This document shows positions 26,389 to 35,413 of a DNA stretch of 64,000 nt, piece after piece. Every line of letters starts with the position of its first letter. Positions within the stretch are counted from its first letter, which is position 1. This DNA comes from Dyella_A sp051962475 (GTDB lineage: Bacteria; Pseudomonadota; Gammaproteobacteria; Xanthomonadales; Rhodanobacteraceae). Location: assembly GCF_051962475.1 (NCBI RefSeq), contig NZ_JBQCCF010000033.1, forward strand, positions 1 to 64,000, in the 5' to 3' direction. The notes beneath the pieces are model-generated. The model was given only the letters and a program-made list of their open reading frames with translations, did no database searches and was not told the DNA's origin. The translations under genes and the position numbers were made by a program.

Positions 26389-26646
26389 ATGAGCGTTGTC
26401 TATTCGATCAGGGCGAGCCGCAACACACAGTGGTATGTCACGATCAATCGATGGGTCGTATGCAGACAGCTGAAGCTGGCGCCGGCGATAAAGCTTGCGC
26501 GTCAACTCGCTAGAGAAGAGCACACCGCGTCCGGCCGTACCGTTTTTGTAGAGCTGGCCACCGAAAATTTGTCTATCCTCCTCGCGCACTATCCCAGGGA
26601 GGCGGCAGAATTTTCTGGTGCCGATGTGATGAGTGCCGTGGCCTAG
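26389..26646 (+). CDS. Small conserved-looking protein, unknown function
   Basis: The 85-residue protein begins MSVVYSIRASRNTQWYVTIN, then has RQLKLAPAIKLARQLAREEH and GRTVFVELATE. This beta-beta-alpha-beta order with a central amphipathic helix recalls DUF2188-like small proteins, but I did not recognise the family with confidence. The ATG at 26389 was chosen because AAGGAG lies 7 bases upstream, a strong reason to believe it is translated. The stop codon is inside a perfect 12-bp palindrome (TAGAACGTTCTA, 26644-26655). It lies between the AraC and luxI genes. Confidence 0.6.
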   Translation: MSVVYSIRASRNTQWYVTINRWVVCRQLKLAPAIKLARQLAREEHTASGRTVFVELATENLSILLAHYPREAAEFSGADVMSAVA

Positions 26647-27019
26647 AACGTTCTAAGACGGGTGGCGACGGTACTGGCGGAGGCAGTCGCCGGCTGCCCG
26701 GCTTGGGAAGCAGACATCTGCCGTTGGCCGCGCCGTACAGCGATGCAGTTCTGGCGGCGACAGCCTTGATGCTTGCTTGCCCAGAGCCACGCACTGTCCA
26801 AATGTGGAGGCGGCCATCCGTGGCCGCTCCAACTCTCCATAGACGCGCGCATGTCGATCGCCGTACGGCTCCTGCCGCTGTCCATAGGCGGCTTCCTGCC
26901 GCTACGGCGCCGGTTCCCTGCGAACCCGCTGTCGCGCTCCAGCTTCCTGATCGAAAGTTATCCATCCATGGATCCGGCGTCCGTGCCGCTCCCCTTCCCG
27001 GTGGCGTCTTGGGACGCTC
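26647..27019. other. Gene-free region downstream of luxI
   Basis: No convincing gene is seen. Frames on both strands overlap without ribosome sites or recognisable domains. The only feature is the palindrome at 26644-26655 at its left edge. Confidence 0.5.
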
Positions 27020-27601
27020 CTAGGGTTCCAGTGCTTTGGCCGTCAGCTCGTCGAGCTCGATATACATGGCGATCACCGGTTGCCCGTCGATCCATTGCGG
27101 AGGGCCGATTCGGTGAGCATGAATTCCGATCTGCCGAAGGATGCGCTCCACTCCCAGCGCAGTGAAGGTAATCAGACGAGCCGCACCGCGCTGCAACGCG
27201 GCACCCGTGAGTGCCCTGAACAAGGTGCAGAAGCGCTCGCGTTGTTCGTCTCTCGATAGCGTCATGCCTGGTGTGCTCGGCCGGGTAGAGAACCGTGACA
27301 GCTCCCAAAGCTCGGGTGAGCGCGGGGGGATGACTCCGTTCATCAACTCCGGAAAGACATCGCCGAGCAGATAGCCCTGAGTCGTGGGAAGCAGTCGAGC
27401 GCAGCCACACAGCTCGCCGGCATCGTCTTGCGCCACCACATACACGGTATCCGGGCGATCGAACTGATCCCGTTCATCACCTTCCTGACATGCAAGCTGC
27501 CACCCCAATTCTTCGACGAACACGCTGTGCCGGTAGGCTCCCAGGCGCATGTCCAGGCCAGCGGGCATCTGCTCGAAGGTTCCTGCAAACAAGAACAGCA
27601 C
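27020..27601 (-). CDS. luxI: Acyl-homoserine-lactone synthase, LuxI family (CepI-like)
   Basis: This 193-residue enzyme makes an N-acyl-homoserine lactone from S-adenosylmethionine and an acyl-ACP. The invariant LuxI residues are present: R24, F28, W34, D45, D48, R69, E100 and R103 (YRHSVFVEELGW, ERDQFDRPDTVYVV, CGCARLLPTT, WELSRFS). It resembles Burkholderia CepI along its length. I chose the GTG at 27601, which aligns with the CepI start and follows CGGAG; the longer frame begins with an unsupported TTG. A lux box lies 57 bases upstream. The acyl chain length cannot be read from sequence. Confidence 0.93.
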   Translation of the reverse strand: MLFLFAGTFEQMPAGLDMRLGAYRHSVFVEELGWQLACQEGDERDQFDRPDTVYVVAQDDAGELCGCARLLPTTQGYLLGDVFPELMNGVIPPRSPELWELSRFSTRPSTPGMTLSRDEQRERFCTLFRALTGAALQRGAARLITFTALGVERILRQIGIHAHRIGPPQWIDGQPVIAMYIELDELTAKALEP

Positions 27602-27658
27602 CAGCGATCTCCGCACCCCAATCCCTGAACGATTCAAGAGGAGTTGCGGCTACTGCGT

Positions 27659-27678
27659 AACTGTCATTGTTGACAGCT
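27659..27678 (-). promoter_or_regulatory. lux box upstream of luxI
   Basis: AACTGTCATTGTTGACAGCT has the CTGT-N8-ACAG spacing and dyad symmetry of lux/cep boxes (CTGTCA pairing with TGACAG). It ends 57 bases before the luxI GTG, where a LuxR activator site is expected. This supports positive feedback on luxI. Confidence 0.75.
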
Positions 27679-27703
27679 CCACACGATGTGGATGGCGTGT
27701 AGG

Positions 27704-28138
27704 CTAAGCGCTTCCCCATGTGCGCCTTGCGGATGCCAAGGCTCGCGGACGCAGGTCCCCGAGAGCCTGACGCGTGCTTTCCTGCCACGCCGCCTCGTCG
27801 AGCCATTCGGCGAGAAGCAGCTGGGTGGTGCGCGGACCCAGATCCATGTTGTCGTCGGACAGGAGCCTCAGGTTGGACTGAATCCCCCCTGGAGCGGCCA
27901 GCAGGCGATTCTCCAGCGTTTCCATCCATGCCCAGCCGACGCTGACCAGACGGACAGTAGAAGAGGGCGGCTCAAGTGGGGCAATCCATTCGCAGTGCCC
28001 GGCACGACGAATGCCGAGGCCTACCCGAGCGTGTGCTAGCTCCTCGAGCAGCGATGCGTCCGGCCAAACCATGTGCGGGCGGAACTGCAGGCGCAGAAAT
28101 GCAGTGCAGGTAAGTCGCAGATAGCCATCGTCGGCCAT
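27704..28138 (-). CDS. RsaM-like regulator of quorum sensing
   Basis: This 144-residue protein lies between luxI and luxR. It resembles the RsaM family (DUF4902) of Burkholderia and plant-associated Pseudomonas, which occurs in this same spot and represses AHL production. Visible similarity includes the MADDGYLRLT start, a central SVGWAWMETLENRLL and QSNLRLLSDDNMDLGPRTT followed by AEWLDEAAWQ. RsaM proteins have a novel fold and no classical DNA-binding motif. The ATG at 28138 matches the family start. It is divergent from luxR and on the same strand as luxI. The assignment combines position and sequence likeness. Confidence 0.75.
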   Translation of the reverse strand: MADDGYLRLTCTAFLRLQFRPHMVWPDASLLEELAHARVGLGIRRAGHCEWIAPLEPPSSTVRLVSVGWAWMETLENRLLAAPGGIQSNLRLLSDDNMDLGPRTTQLLLAEWLDEAAWQESTRQALGDLRPRALASARRTWGSA

Positions 28139-28205
28139 GTCGATGATCCTCCGGAACGGCTGGCCAAATGACCATGGCACCTTAGCCCCATACCAAGTAA
28201 CTTTC

Positions 28206-28225
28206 AGCTGTCATATCTCGCAGTT
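28206..28225. promoter_or_regulatory. Second, degenerate lux-box-like site
   Basis: AGCTGTCATATCTCGCAGTT matches the luxI box at 14 of 20 positions when read on the opposite strand, including one perfect half-site. It lies just before the luxR ribosome site and 67 bases from the rsaM-like start. It could mediate luxR autoregulation, rsaM activation, or both. Confidence 0.5.
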
Positions 28226-28238
28226 CGGAGAGGCGGCG

Positions 28239-28958
28239 GTGATTCGTTGGCGCGACGATTGTCTGCATCGTCTGGGGGCGCTGTCCGGCTCCATGCCGGA
28301 CATGGTCAGTGAACTCGGCTCGATCGTTCAGGAACTGGGTTTCGACTATTGCTCTTATGTCCTGAAGACGCCGTTGCTATCGGCGAACGACCCAGAACTG
28401 GCCTGGGCAAGTACCTATCCCGACGCGTGGCTGGAGCGCTATTTTTCGCAGGGATACCTGGAGATCGACCCGCTCGTTCGAGCCCCTTTGCGGGGGTACG
28501 CGCCGTTGGTGTGGAGCGCCGCCGTGCGCGAGGATTGCGGCGAATTCTGGGAGGAGGCGGATGCCTACGGCATCAGGCATGGTTGGGCGCTGACGACCTA
28601 CGGTCGGGGCGGCACCAGCGGTGTCCTGTCGCTGGCACGTTCCGGTTCCGCGCTCACCGCCGACGAGTTGAATGCGCGTGAGATGCAGCTCATGTGGCTG
28701 AGCCAGACAGTGCAAGGTCTGCTGAGCGCCGCGCATCAGCAGCGCCATCTTCCCGGGCCATCCTGCGAGTTGACTTCCCGCGAGCGCGAGGTATTGCGCT
28801 GGACGGCAGCCGGCAAGACTGCCGACGAGATCGGCATCATTCTGGGTATCACCGCGCGCACCGTGAACTTTCACATCACGCGCTGTGTCAGCAAGTTGGA
28901 CGTAGTCAACAAGACGCAGGCGATCGCCAAGGCCATGCTCTTCGACATGCTCTATTGA
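28239..28958 (+). CDS. luxR: AHL-responsive LuxR-family regulator (CepR-like)
   Basis: The 239-residue protein has an autoinducer-binding domain (about 20-165) and a C-terminal LuxR helix-turn-helix (about 176-235; LTSREREVLRWTAAGKTADEIG). The AHL-pocket residues correspond to W57, Y61, D70, P71 and W85 of TraR (here W64, Y68, D77, P78, W92). I chose the GTG at 28239, which follows GGAGAGG and gives MIRWRDD, matching CepR in start and length. The longer frame from 28137 would overlap the rsaM-like start. It probably acts at the lux boxes at 27659 and 28206. Confidence 0.92.
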   Translation: MIRWRDDCLHRLGALSGSMPDMVSELGSIVQELGFDYCSYVLKTPLLSANDPELAWASTYPDAWLERYFSQGYLEIDPLVRAPLRGYAPLVWSAAVREDCGEFWEEADAYGIRHGWALTTYGRGGTSGVLSLARSGSALTADELNAREMQLMWLSQTVQGLLSAAHQQRHLPGPSCELTSREREVLRWTAAGKTADEIGIILGITARTVNFHITRCVSKLDVVNKTQAIAKAMLFDMLY

Positions 28959-29059
28959 TCCTTGCAGCGCAGCCCAGCGTGCCGTGTAGCTCCCGCGTGC
29001 CCGAGATGGCGGGTGATGAAAAGCTGATCAGCAATATTGCCACTCGCATAGCTGCGGGT

Positions 29060-29083
29060 CCGGCGGGGCAGATGCCCCGCCGG
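29060..29083. terminator. Bidirectional stem-loop between luxR and the amylase
   Basis: CCGGCGGGGC-AGAT-GCCCCGCCGG is a perfect 10-bp GC stem with a tetraloop. It lies between the convergent luxR and GH13 genes, 10 bases past the amylase stop. It lacks a T-run but is well placed to end transcripts from both sides. Confidence 0.6.
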
Positions 29084-29093
29084 GTGTCTTGCA

Positions 29094-31133
29094 TCACTGC
29101 GCCAGGATCGCTCCGTAGTGCCCGTTGACGTTCACGCTCACCACGCCGCTCTGCACCGTGTAGTGCGTGCCCGAGAGCAGGTCGGTGACGGTGCTGCCGT
29201 TGGTCATGCTCAGCTGCCACACCGGTACGGTCACCGTGTGGCTGGTGCTGTCGTTGTTGAGCGCCACCGCGATGCGGTTGGTGGCGTCGAAACGGCCGTA
29301 GGCGTAGAGCTTGTTGGTGTCGTCGGTGAGCAGGCTCATGAACGAGCCGGTGCGCAGCGCCGGGTAGGCGTTGCGGATGGCGGTGAGCTTGCCGGTGAGT
29401 GCCACGGCGCTGTTGGTGCTGGTGCCCACGGTCCAGTCGAAGGTGCGGCGATTGTCCGGATCGGCGCCGCCCTGCATGCCGTATTCGTCGCCGTAGTAGA
29501 TCGTCGGCGTGCCCACGTAGGTCATCTGGAAGATCAGCGCGAGGTAGGTCTTCCAGATGTCGCCGCCGGCGCGGTTGCCGAAGCGGGTGATGTCGTGGCT
29601 GGAGAGGAAGTTCGACATCACCTGCTGCACGTTGGTCGGGTAGTTGGCCCGCGTCCCGTGCAGCCAGCTGTCGAACTGCGAGGCCGGGATCGATGCGCTG
29701 CCGCCGCCGTAGTCCTGGCCGGTGATCCATTCAGACACCGGCTGGGTGAAGCCGTCGTAGTTCATCGCGCCGTCCCACTCGGCGCCGTTGGTGGTCCACG
29801 GCCCGGCGTTGCCCCAGAACTCGCCAAGGATGTCTGCGTTGGAGTTGACCGATTTCACTGCGCTGCGCAGCTCGGCCATGATCTGGTGGTTGGTCGTGTC
29901 GCTGCCGCCGTTGCCGCCGGCATCGATGTACTGCGCGGCGTCGAGTCGCCAGCCATCGATCGAATAAGGCGACTTGAGATAGGTCTGCACCACGGAACTG
30001 GCTGAGCCATAGATGGCGTTGCGTACTGCTGAACCGCTGGCGCCATAGTCCAGCTTGGGCATGCTGGAATAACCGAAGAATCCGGAGTAGGTGTTGGGCC
30101 AGCTCTGGAAGGTGTAGTAGCCGTAGGTGGGGCTGGACTGCGACTCGTAGGCGCCGGTGATGGAAGTCCACCAGTTGTAGCGGTCGAACCACTTGTGCGT
30201 GTCGCCGGTGTGGTTGAACACGCCGTCGAGCACCAGGTAGCCCTTCGGTCCGTTGCTAGTGCTGTGGATGTCCGCGCTCAGCGTCTGCAGCGTGCTGTTG
30301 CTGCCGAACGCGGGGTCCACCGTCATGTAGTCCTCGGTGTCGTACTTGTGGTTGCTCGGCGAGAGGAAGATCGGGTTGAGGTAGAGGATGTTCGCGCCGA
30401 CGGTGTTCTTGATGTAGCCGAGCTTCTGGTCGATGCCGGCGAGGTCGCCGCCGAAGAACACCGCGGTGTTGCAGCCGCTGACGTTGGCGAACACGCTCGA
30501 ACCCCACGCGTGCTGCTCGGTGGCGCAGCCGGAATACGTGTACTGGCCGTTGCTGACGTCGTTGGCGGTGGAGCCGTTGTAGAAGCGGTCCGGGAATATC
30601 TGGTACATCACGCCGTTCTTCATCCACGCCGGCGTGGTGAAGTTCGGGATGATGAAGAAGTCGCCGGAGCTGGGTTCGGACGAGCTGATGCCGGCGGCGT
30701 TGTACCAGGCGGTGGCCGTGCCATCGGTGATCTTGAAGCGGTAGTACTTCTCCGATGCGCTGGCCGGGATCGTTCCGGTCCAGTAGTCGAAGGTGCCGGT
30801 GGGGTCGTTGGACGACCAGCTCATCGCCACGGTATGGAAGGCGCTGTCGCCGCTGTCGTAGTACTTGATGGTGGCGCTGGTGATATCGCCCTTGAAGGTG
30901 CGGAAGGTCAGCGTCACCGCCTGCGCGGACGTGGGCTCGACATGGTTGTCGAACATCGGACCCTGGTCGTGGAACAGGCCATTCCATTCCACGTTGTTGT
31001 CGTTGCTGGCGGCGCGCGCCGTGACGGGAAGTGTGCCTGCCGCCAGCGTGGCGGCCAAAGCGAGCCAGAGTGCGCGGCGTGCGGTCGTGCGGTGCTGCCA
31101 TCCCTCCCGGGAAGAATCCTTGCTTGCGAACAT
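29094..31133 (-). CDS. Secreted GH13 amylase/neopullulanase-like enzyme
   Basis: This 679-residue protein has a long signal peptide (about 1-41, with RR at 19-20), an N-terminal carbohydrate-binding-like beta domain (about 45-165, CBM34/N-terminal type) and a GH13 barrel. Its motifs are MYQIFPDRF (176-184), DGVFNHTG, DGWRLDAAQY with nucleophile D398, LGEFWG with E438, and SSHDITR with D514. A C-terminal beta domain follows. Such enzymes cut alpha-1,4 (and sometimes alpha-1,6) bonds in starch or pullulan. The ATG at 31133 follows GGAGGAG. It is the last gene of the operon beginning at 35.3 kb. Confidence 0.92.
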   Translation of the reverse strand: MFASKDSSREGWQHRTTARRALWLALAATLAAGTLPVTARAASNDNNVEWNGLFHDQGPMFDNHVEPTSAQAVTLTFRTFKGDITSATIKYYDSGDSAFHTVAMSWSSNDPTGTFDYWTGTIPASASEKYYRFKITDGTATAWYNAAGISSSEPSSGDFFIIPNFTTPAWMKNGVMYQIFPDRFYNGSTANDVSNGQYTYSGCATEQHAWGSSVFANVSGCNTAVFFGGDLAGIDQKLGYIKNTVGANILYLNPIFLSPSNHKYDTEDYMTVDPAFGSNSTLQTLSADIHSTSNGPKGYLVLDGVFNHTGDTHKWFDRYNWWTSITGAYESQSSPTYGYYTFQSWPNTYSGFFGYSSMPKLDYGASGSAVRNAIYGSASSVVQTYLKSPYSIDGWRLDAAQYIDAGGNGGSDTTNHQIMAELRSAVKSVNSNADILGEFWGNAGPWTTNGAEWDGAMNYDGFTQPVSEWITGQDYGGGSASIPASQFDSWLHGTRANYPTNVQQVMSNFLSSHDITRFGNRAGGDIWKTYLALIFQMTYVGTPTIYYGDEYGMQGGADPDNRRTFDWTVGTSTNSAVALTGKLTAIRNAYPALRTGSFMSLLTDDTNKLYAYGRFDATNRIAVALNNDSTSHTVTVPVWQLSMTNGSTVTDLLSGTHYTVQSGVVSVNVNGHYGAILAQ

Positions 31134-31264
31134 CGACTTTCTCCTCCAGTGATGGCCCGTGCCGGAATGGCGCGGGCAAATCGGGAGCAGACGAGGCCGA
31201 CGCGCGGCCCCCTGACCGCACGTGTGGTGTATCGACAGCTCCCTCCGAAGGGGCGCGCGTGCGC

Positions 31265-33643
31265 TTACATGGGCGCGTGCCCCCAAACCAGCGCGAGGGT
31301 TCGCGCCTGCGCCGCGTTCACCCGGACATAGGTGACCGCGCCGAATCGATCGGTGCCGGTGGCCCAGCCTTCGCCGCTGCCCTGGGTCAGGGCAGCGAGA
31401 TTGCTGGCCCGCGCCAGCGCCTGGCCATCGGCGGTGACGGTGCTGGCCGCACCGCCGTGCATCTTGAACAGATAGAACTTGAGCGCGGGCGTGAAGCGGC
31501 CCTCGACAGCGCCGGTCTGCACCGTCACGCCGTTGGCGGTGCGCTGCAGGCCGAGCGGCTGGCGGAAATACGCGCCGTGCTCGTAGTCGTAGGTGGTGCC
31601 GTCATCGTCGTAGTAGTCGAACGAGGTGCGCCGGGCAGCGGGGAACATATCCACGTCCACCTGTGTCACCGGATGCTGGCCCACGTAGTCCATCACCGGC
31701 TGGGCGGGAATGATGGCGCCGTCGCGCACGAACAGCGGGATGTCGCTCCAGGTCTTCGCATCGATCGCCAGCGTCACGTCCTGGCCGCCGGCATAGCGCT
31801 TGCCGCTGAACCAGTCGGTCCACTGGCCGGCGGGCAGGTAGATGGTCTTGGACGTCTGGCCCTGTTCGACCACCGGCGACACCAGCAGGCTGTCGCCGAA
31901 CATCCAACTGGCCACGTCGTTGCGCACTTTCGGATCGTTCGGCCAGTCGAACGTGAGCGGGCGCACCAGCCCGACGCCGCTGTGGCGGCGCTGGTCCTCA
32001 TAGCTGTAGATGTAGGGAATCAGCCGGTAGCGCAGGCGGATCGCATCGGCGGCGGCCTTCTCCGCGGTGGGGCCGTACACCCATGGCTGGCGCTTCTGGC
32101 TGGAATCGCCATGCACGCGGAACACCGGCACGAAGGCACCGAACTGCACCCAGCGCGCGTAGTTTTCCGGGCTCGGCGTGCCGTTCGTGAACCCGCCGGT
32201 ATCCATGCCCCACTGCATCGCGCCGACATCGATCGCGCTCAGCATGCGCGCACGCTGGCCGGCCATGCTGGCGAAGCCGGTATGGATATCGCCCGACCAC
32301 ATGCCATAGGCGTAGCGCTGCGCGCCCAGGTAGAAGTTGCGGCTGATCGACCACACGCGCTGATCGGTCATGGCGCGCTGGCCGTCGTAGATCGCGCGCT
32401 GCATGTCCAGGTGCTGGGTGTCGATGCCGACGTTGTCCGCTTCGTCGTTCCACCAGCCGACGATGCCGGAGTGGAAGGCGGTCTTCATGTGATCGAAGAA
32501 CCACGTGCGCGCCTGCGGGTTGGCGAAGTCGATTTCGCGCACCAGCTTGCCGGAGAAGTAGTCCTTGGCCGGCTGATTGCCCTTGAGGAAGTAGCCCTTC
32601 TCCGCGGCCTCGCGGCCTTCCACGGTGTTGACGTGCACGCGCGGCTTCATGATGCCGGTGAGCTTGATGCCGCGCTCGTCCAGCATCTGCTTGAGCTTGC
32701 CGCTGGGGCCGTCGGGGAACTTGGTGGTGTTCCAGGTGAACTCGCCCCAGTCGTTGCCCCAGTCCTTCCAGTCGAAGTCGAGTGTGAAGTTGTCGATCGG
32801 GATGTGCTTGGCGCGGTAGGTGTCGACGATCTGCAGCAGCTCCTTCTCATCGATCCCCCACTGGCTGTTGGTGAAGCCCATCGCCCATTTCGGGAACAGC
32901 GGCGTGCGGCCGCTGATTGCCGCCACGTCGGCGAAGATCTGTTTCGGCGCGCCGGCGATCAGGTAGACGTCCAGATCCTTGCGCGAGGTGTCGTCGGTGG
33001 CGATGCGGCCGTTGGCGAGGTCGAACGTGCCGCCGACCGTATCCACCAGCACGCCGTAGCCGGCGGTACTCCACACCAGCGGCGCGCCGGCGTGGCCCTG
33101 TTCGCCGGCAGTGATCTTCTGCGTGCCAGTGCGCAGCAGTCCGGCGCTGGCGTCCTCGGTAGCGTTGTAGCCGCCGATGCCGTACAGCGCATCGCCAGGG
33201 GCGTGATCCAGCGTCAGCTTGCCGCCGGTGAGCTTGACGACATCGCGCTGGGTCAGCAGCACGTGCCCGGCGGCGTCGGAAAACTGCAGGCTGCCGTCGC
33301 GCGCGTCCCAACGCAGCGTGGCCGCACCGGTGGACAGCGTGGTCACCGTGCCCGCCCTGCGAGTTTTCACGTTGGCCGGCGCGGCATGCAGCGCCTTCGG
33401 GTCGATCACGATGGAAGCGGGGCTGCTCTCGCCGTCCGGCAGCACATGGATGCGCACGGCGGTGGGCGTAATGAAACCGATCGCGATGCGGTCTTTGCCG
33501 CGGGCAAGCGTGAGGCTGCCGTGGTCGACCTGCGCGGTGATCGCGGCCGGCGTGGTGGCGGCCAGCGCGGGGGTGGCCGCCATGCCGAGGCTGAGGCCGA
33601 GGGCGAGTGCGAGTGCGAGGTGACGGGGTGTGAGCTGGGGCAT
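31265..33643 (-). CDS. Periplasmic GH31 alpha-glucosidase
   Basis: The 792-residue protein has a signal peptide (about 1-29), an N-terminal beta-sandwich (about 35-230) and a GH31 barrel with nucleophile D400 in GWWNDEADN and acid/base D452 in WSGDIHTGF. C-terminal beta domains follow. GH31 enzymes remove alpha-linked glucose (or xylose) from oligosaccharide ends. With amylases on both sides, maltodextrins are the likely substrate. It lies 41 bp after the lipoprotein amylase gene and 131 bp before the secreted GH13. Confidence 0.92.
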   Translation of the reverse strand: MPQLTPRHLALALALGLSLGMAATPALAATTPAAITAQVDHGSLTLARGKDRIAIGFITPTAVRIHVLPDGESSPASIVIDPKALHAAPANVKTRRAGTVTTLSTGAATLRWDARDGSLQFSDAAGHVLLTQRDVVKLTGGKLTLDHAPGDALYGIGGYNATEDASAGLLRTGTQKITAGEQGHAGAPLVWSTAGYGVLVDTVGGTFDLANGRIATDDTSRKDLDVYLIAGAPKQIFADVAAISGRTPLFPKWAMGFTNSQWGIDEKELLQIVDTYRAKHIPIDNFTLDFDWKDWGNDWGEFTWNTTKFPDGPSGKLKQMLDERGIKLTGIMKPRVHVNTVEGREAAEKGYFLKGNQPAKDYFSGKLVREIDFANPQARTWFFDHMKTAFHSGIVGWWNDEADNVGIDTQHLDMQRAIYDGQRAMTDQRVWSISRNFYLGAQRYAYGMWSGDIHTGFASMAGQRARMLSAIDVGAMQWGMDTGGFTNGTPSPENYARWVQFGAFVPVFRVHGDSSQKRQPWVYGPTAEKAAADAIRLRYRLIPYIYSYEDQRRHSGVGLVRPLTFDWPNDPKVRNDVASWMFGDSLLVSPVVEQGQTSKTIYLPAGQWTDWFSGKRYAGGQDVTLAIDAKTWSDIPLFVRDGAIIPAQPVMDYVGQHPVTQVDVDMFPAARRTSFDYYDDDGTTYDYEHGAYFRQPLGLQRTANGVTVQTGAVEGRFTPALKFYLFKMHGGAASTVTADGQALARASNLAALTQGSGEGWATGTDRFGAVTYVRVNAAQARTLALVWGHAPM

Positions 33644-33684
33644 GCAAAAAACCTTTCGATAAACCAGGGGGCCGGAGCCTGCGC

Positions 33685-35277
33685 TCAGCGCAGGATCACC
33701 GAAGCGTAGGGCGGCAGCGTGAGTTGGCCGTCGGCGAGCGTAGCGCCGGCGGCGGTCTGGCGTGCCACGGTGGAAAAGGTGGCGGCGCTGGCGCCGATCG
33801 CCACGCGTTGCGGCTGGGCGGACAGGTTGTGCAGCACCAGTACGTGGCTGTCCGCGTCATCCAGCCGCCAGGCGGCGACGTGGCCGTTGCCGGTCGGCCA
33901 CGCGTGCAGCGTGCCGTCGCGCAGCGCGCTGATCTCGCGGCGCCAATCGATCAGGCTGCGGTAGTGGTTGAGCAGCGAGGATGGGTCGGCCAGCTCGGCC
34001 TGCACCGAGACCTCGGCGCCGTCGTGCGCGGTGGATGCCTTCCAGCTCGCCTCGCCGCTGGCGCGGGTGGAGCGTTCCCAGCGCATCGGCTCGCGCAGGT
34101 CCGGGTCCGGCTTGACGCCGCGCATGCCCAGTTCCTCGCCGTAGTACACGTACGGATGGCCGGGCAGGGTGAGCAGCATCGCGGCGGCCACGCGCATCGG
34201 CCCGGCCTGGCCGTCGAGCTGACTCATCACGCGGTTCTGGTCATGGTTGGAGAGAAAAGGCGCATCCACGCCGGCCTTGCCTGCTGCGGCGTCGAACGCA
34301 CCTTGCGCCTGCTGCAGGAACGTCGCCAGATCGCCGGCCTCGCCGCTGCGTGCAGCGTCGATCAACCGCGTCGCCAGCGGAAAATCGAACACCGCGCTGA
34401 GCGTGCCGAACCACGGCGCCAATGCTTCGGGCGTGCTTTCGGTGACTTCGCCCACCACGTAGGTGGCGGGGTTCACCTGCCGCGCGCCGCGCATGAACTG
34501 CTTCCACCAGGCGAGGTTCCTGTCCAGCACGGTGCGGTCGCCTTCCTGCGACTTGAAGTCGAGATAGATGTGGCGTGCCGCATCCAGCCGAAAACCGTCC
34601 ACTCCTTTGCGCGACCAGTACTGGCCCACGTCGACCATTGCCTGGCGCACGGCCGGGTTGTCGTAGTTGAGATCGGGCATGCCCGGGGAAAAGATGCCCA
34701 GGTAGTGCCGGCCGTCCGGCAACGGCTGCCAGGCGCGGTCGCCCGCGGCGCTGTGCTGGGCCAAATCGGTGCCGGGCGTGGCCCATTGATACCAGTCGTG
34801 GTGCGGGTCGCGCGGGTTTTGCGCGGCGAGGAACCAGGGGTGCTGGTTGCTGGTGTGGTTGATCACCAGGTCGATGATCACCTTGATGCCGCGCTGGTGC
34901 GCCTCGCGCAACAGGCGCTCGAAGTCGGCCATGGTGCCGTACTGCGGGTTGATCGCCTCGTAGTCGGTAACGTCATAGCCGTGGTAGCTGGGCGAGGGGT
35001 TGATCGGCATCAGCCAGATGCCACTGACACCCAGCGACTGGAGGTAATCGAGCTTGGCGGTGACGCCGTTGAGATCGCCGATGCCGTCGCCATTGGTGTC
35101 GTACCAGCTGCGCACGAAGATTTCGTAGTAGACGCCGCTGCTCGCTGCATCCCGGGTGGGTGCCGGGGTCGCCGCGCTGCTGGCGGCTGCGTGCGTCGCG
35201 TGGGGTGGCACCACACTGCAGGCGCTGGCAAGCGCGGTGGCAGCGGCGAGGGCGGCAAGTAGTAAGTGGCGGGGCAA
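33685..35277 (-). CDS. Lipoprotein GH13 alpha-amylase
   Basis: This 530-residue amylase has a lipoprotein signal with lipobox LASAC (Cys 20), so it is likely surface- or periplasm-anchored. GH13 motifs: YEIFVRSWYDTNGDGIGDLNG (51-71), DLVINHTS, DGFRLDAARH with D232, VGEVTES with E277, and SNHDQNR with D346. The calcium-type DTNGDGIGD loop is intact. I chose the TTG at 35277, which follows CAGGAG at 6 bases and gives a normal signal; a GTG at 35319 is the alternative. It is the first gene of the operon, behind the operator at 35414. Confidence 0.9.
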   Translation of the reverse strand: MPRHLLLAALAAATALASACSVVPPHATHAAASSAATPAPTRDAASSGVYYEIFVRSWYDTNGDGIGDLNGVTAKLDYLQSLGVSGIWLMPINPSPSYHGYDVTDYEAINPQYGTMADFERLLREAHQRGIKVIIDLVINHTSNQHPWFLAAQNPRDPHHDWYQWATPGTDLAQHSAAGDRAWQPLPDGRHYLGIFSPGMPDLNYDNPAVRQAMVDVGQYWSRKGVDGFRLDAARHIYLDFKSQEGDRTVLDRNLAWWKQFMRGARQVNPATYVVGEVTESTPEALAPWFGTLSAVFDFPLATRLIDAARSGEAGDLATFLQQAQGAFDAAAGKAGVDAPFLSNHDQNRVMSQLDGQAGPMRVAAAMLLTLPGHPYVYYGEELGMRGVKPDPDLREPMRWERSTRASGEASWKASTAHDGAEVSVQAELADPSSLLNHYRSLIDWRREISALRDGTLHAWPTGNGHVAAWRLDDADSHVLVLHNLSAQPQRVAIGASAATFSTVARQTAAGATLADGQLTLPPYASVILR

Positions 35278-35413
35278 GGGCAGCTCCTGCAGCGGCGGGA
35301 ATGATCTCGATGCCGGCACGCCTTCGCACCGGAGAACAGAGCGATCGGACGTCCAAAACCGGCGCCAGCAATCGCTGTCGATGGTAGGTGGCGTGCGCCT
35401 TGCCGCGCCGCTC

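Noticed and set aside
31031..33709. 892-residue plus-strand frame opposite the GH31 gene
   Set aside because: It is antisense to a gene with full GH31 catalytic motifs. Its His/Arg/Val-rich composition is typical of a mirror frame in GC-rich DNA.
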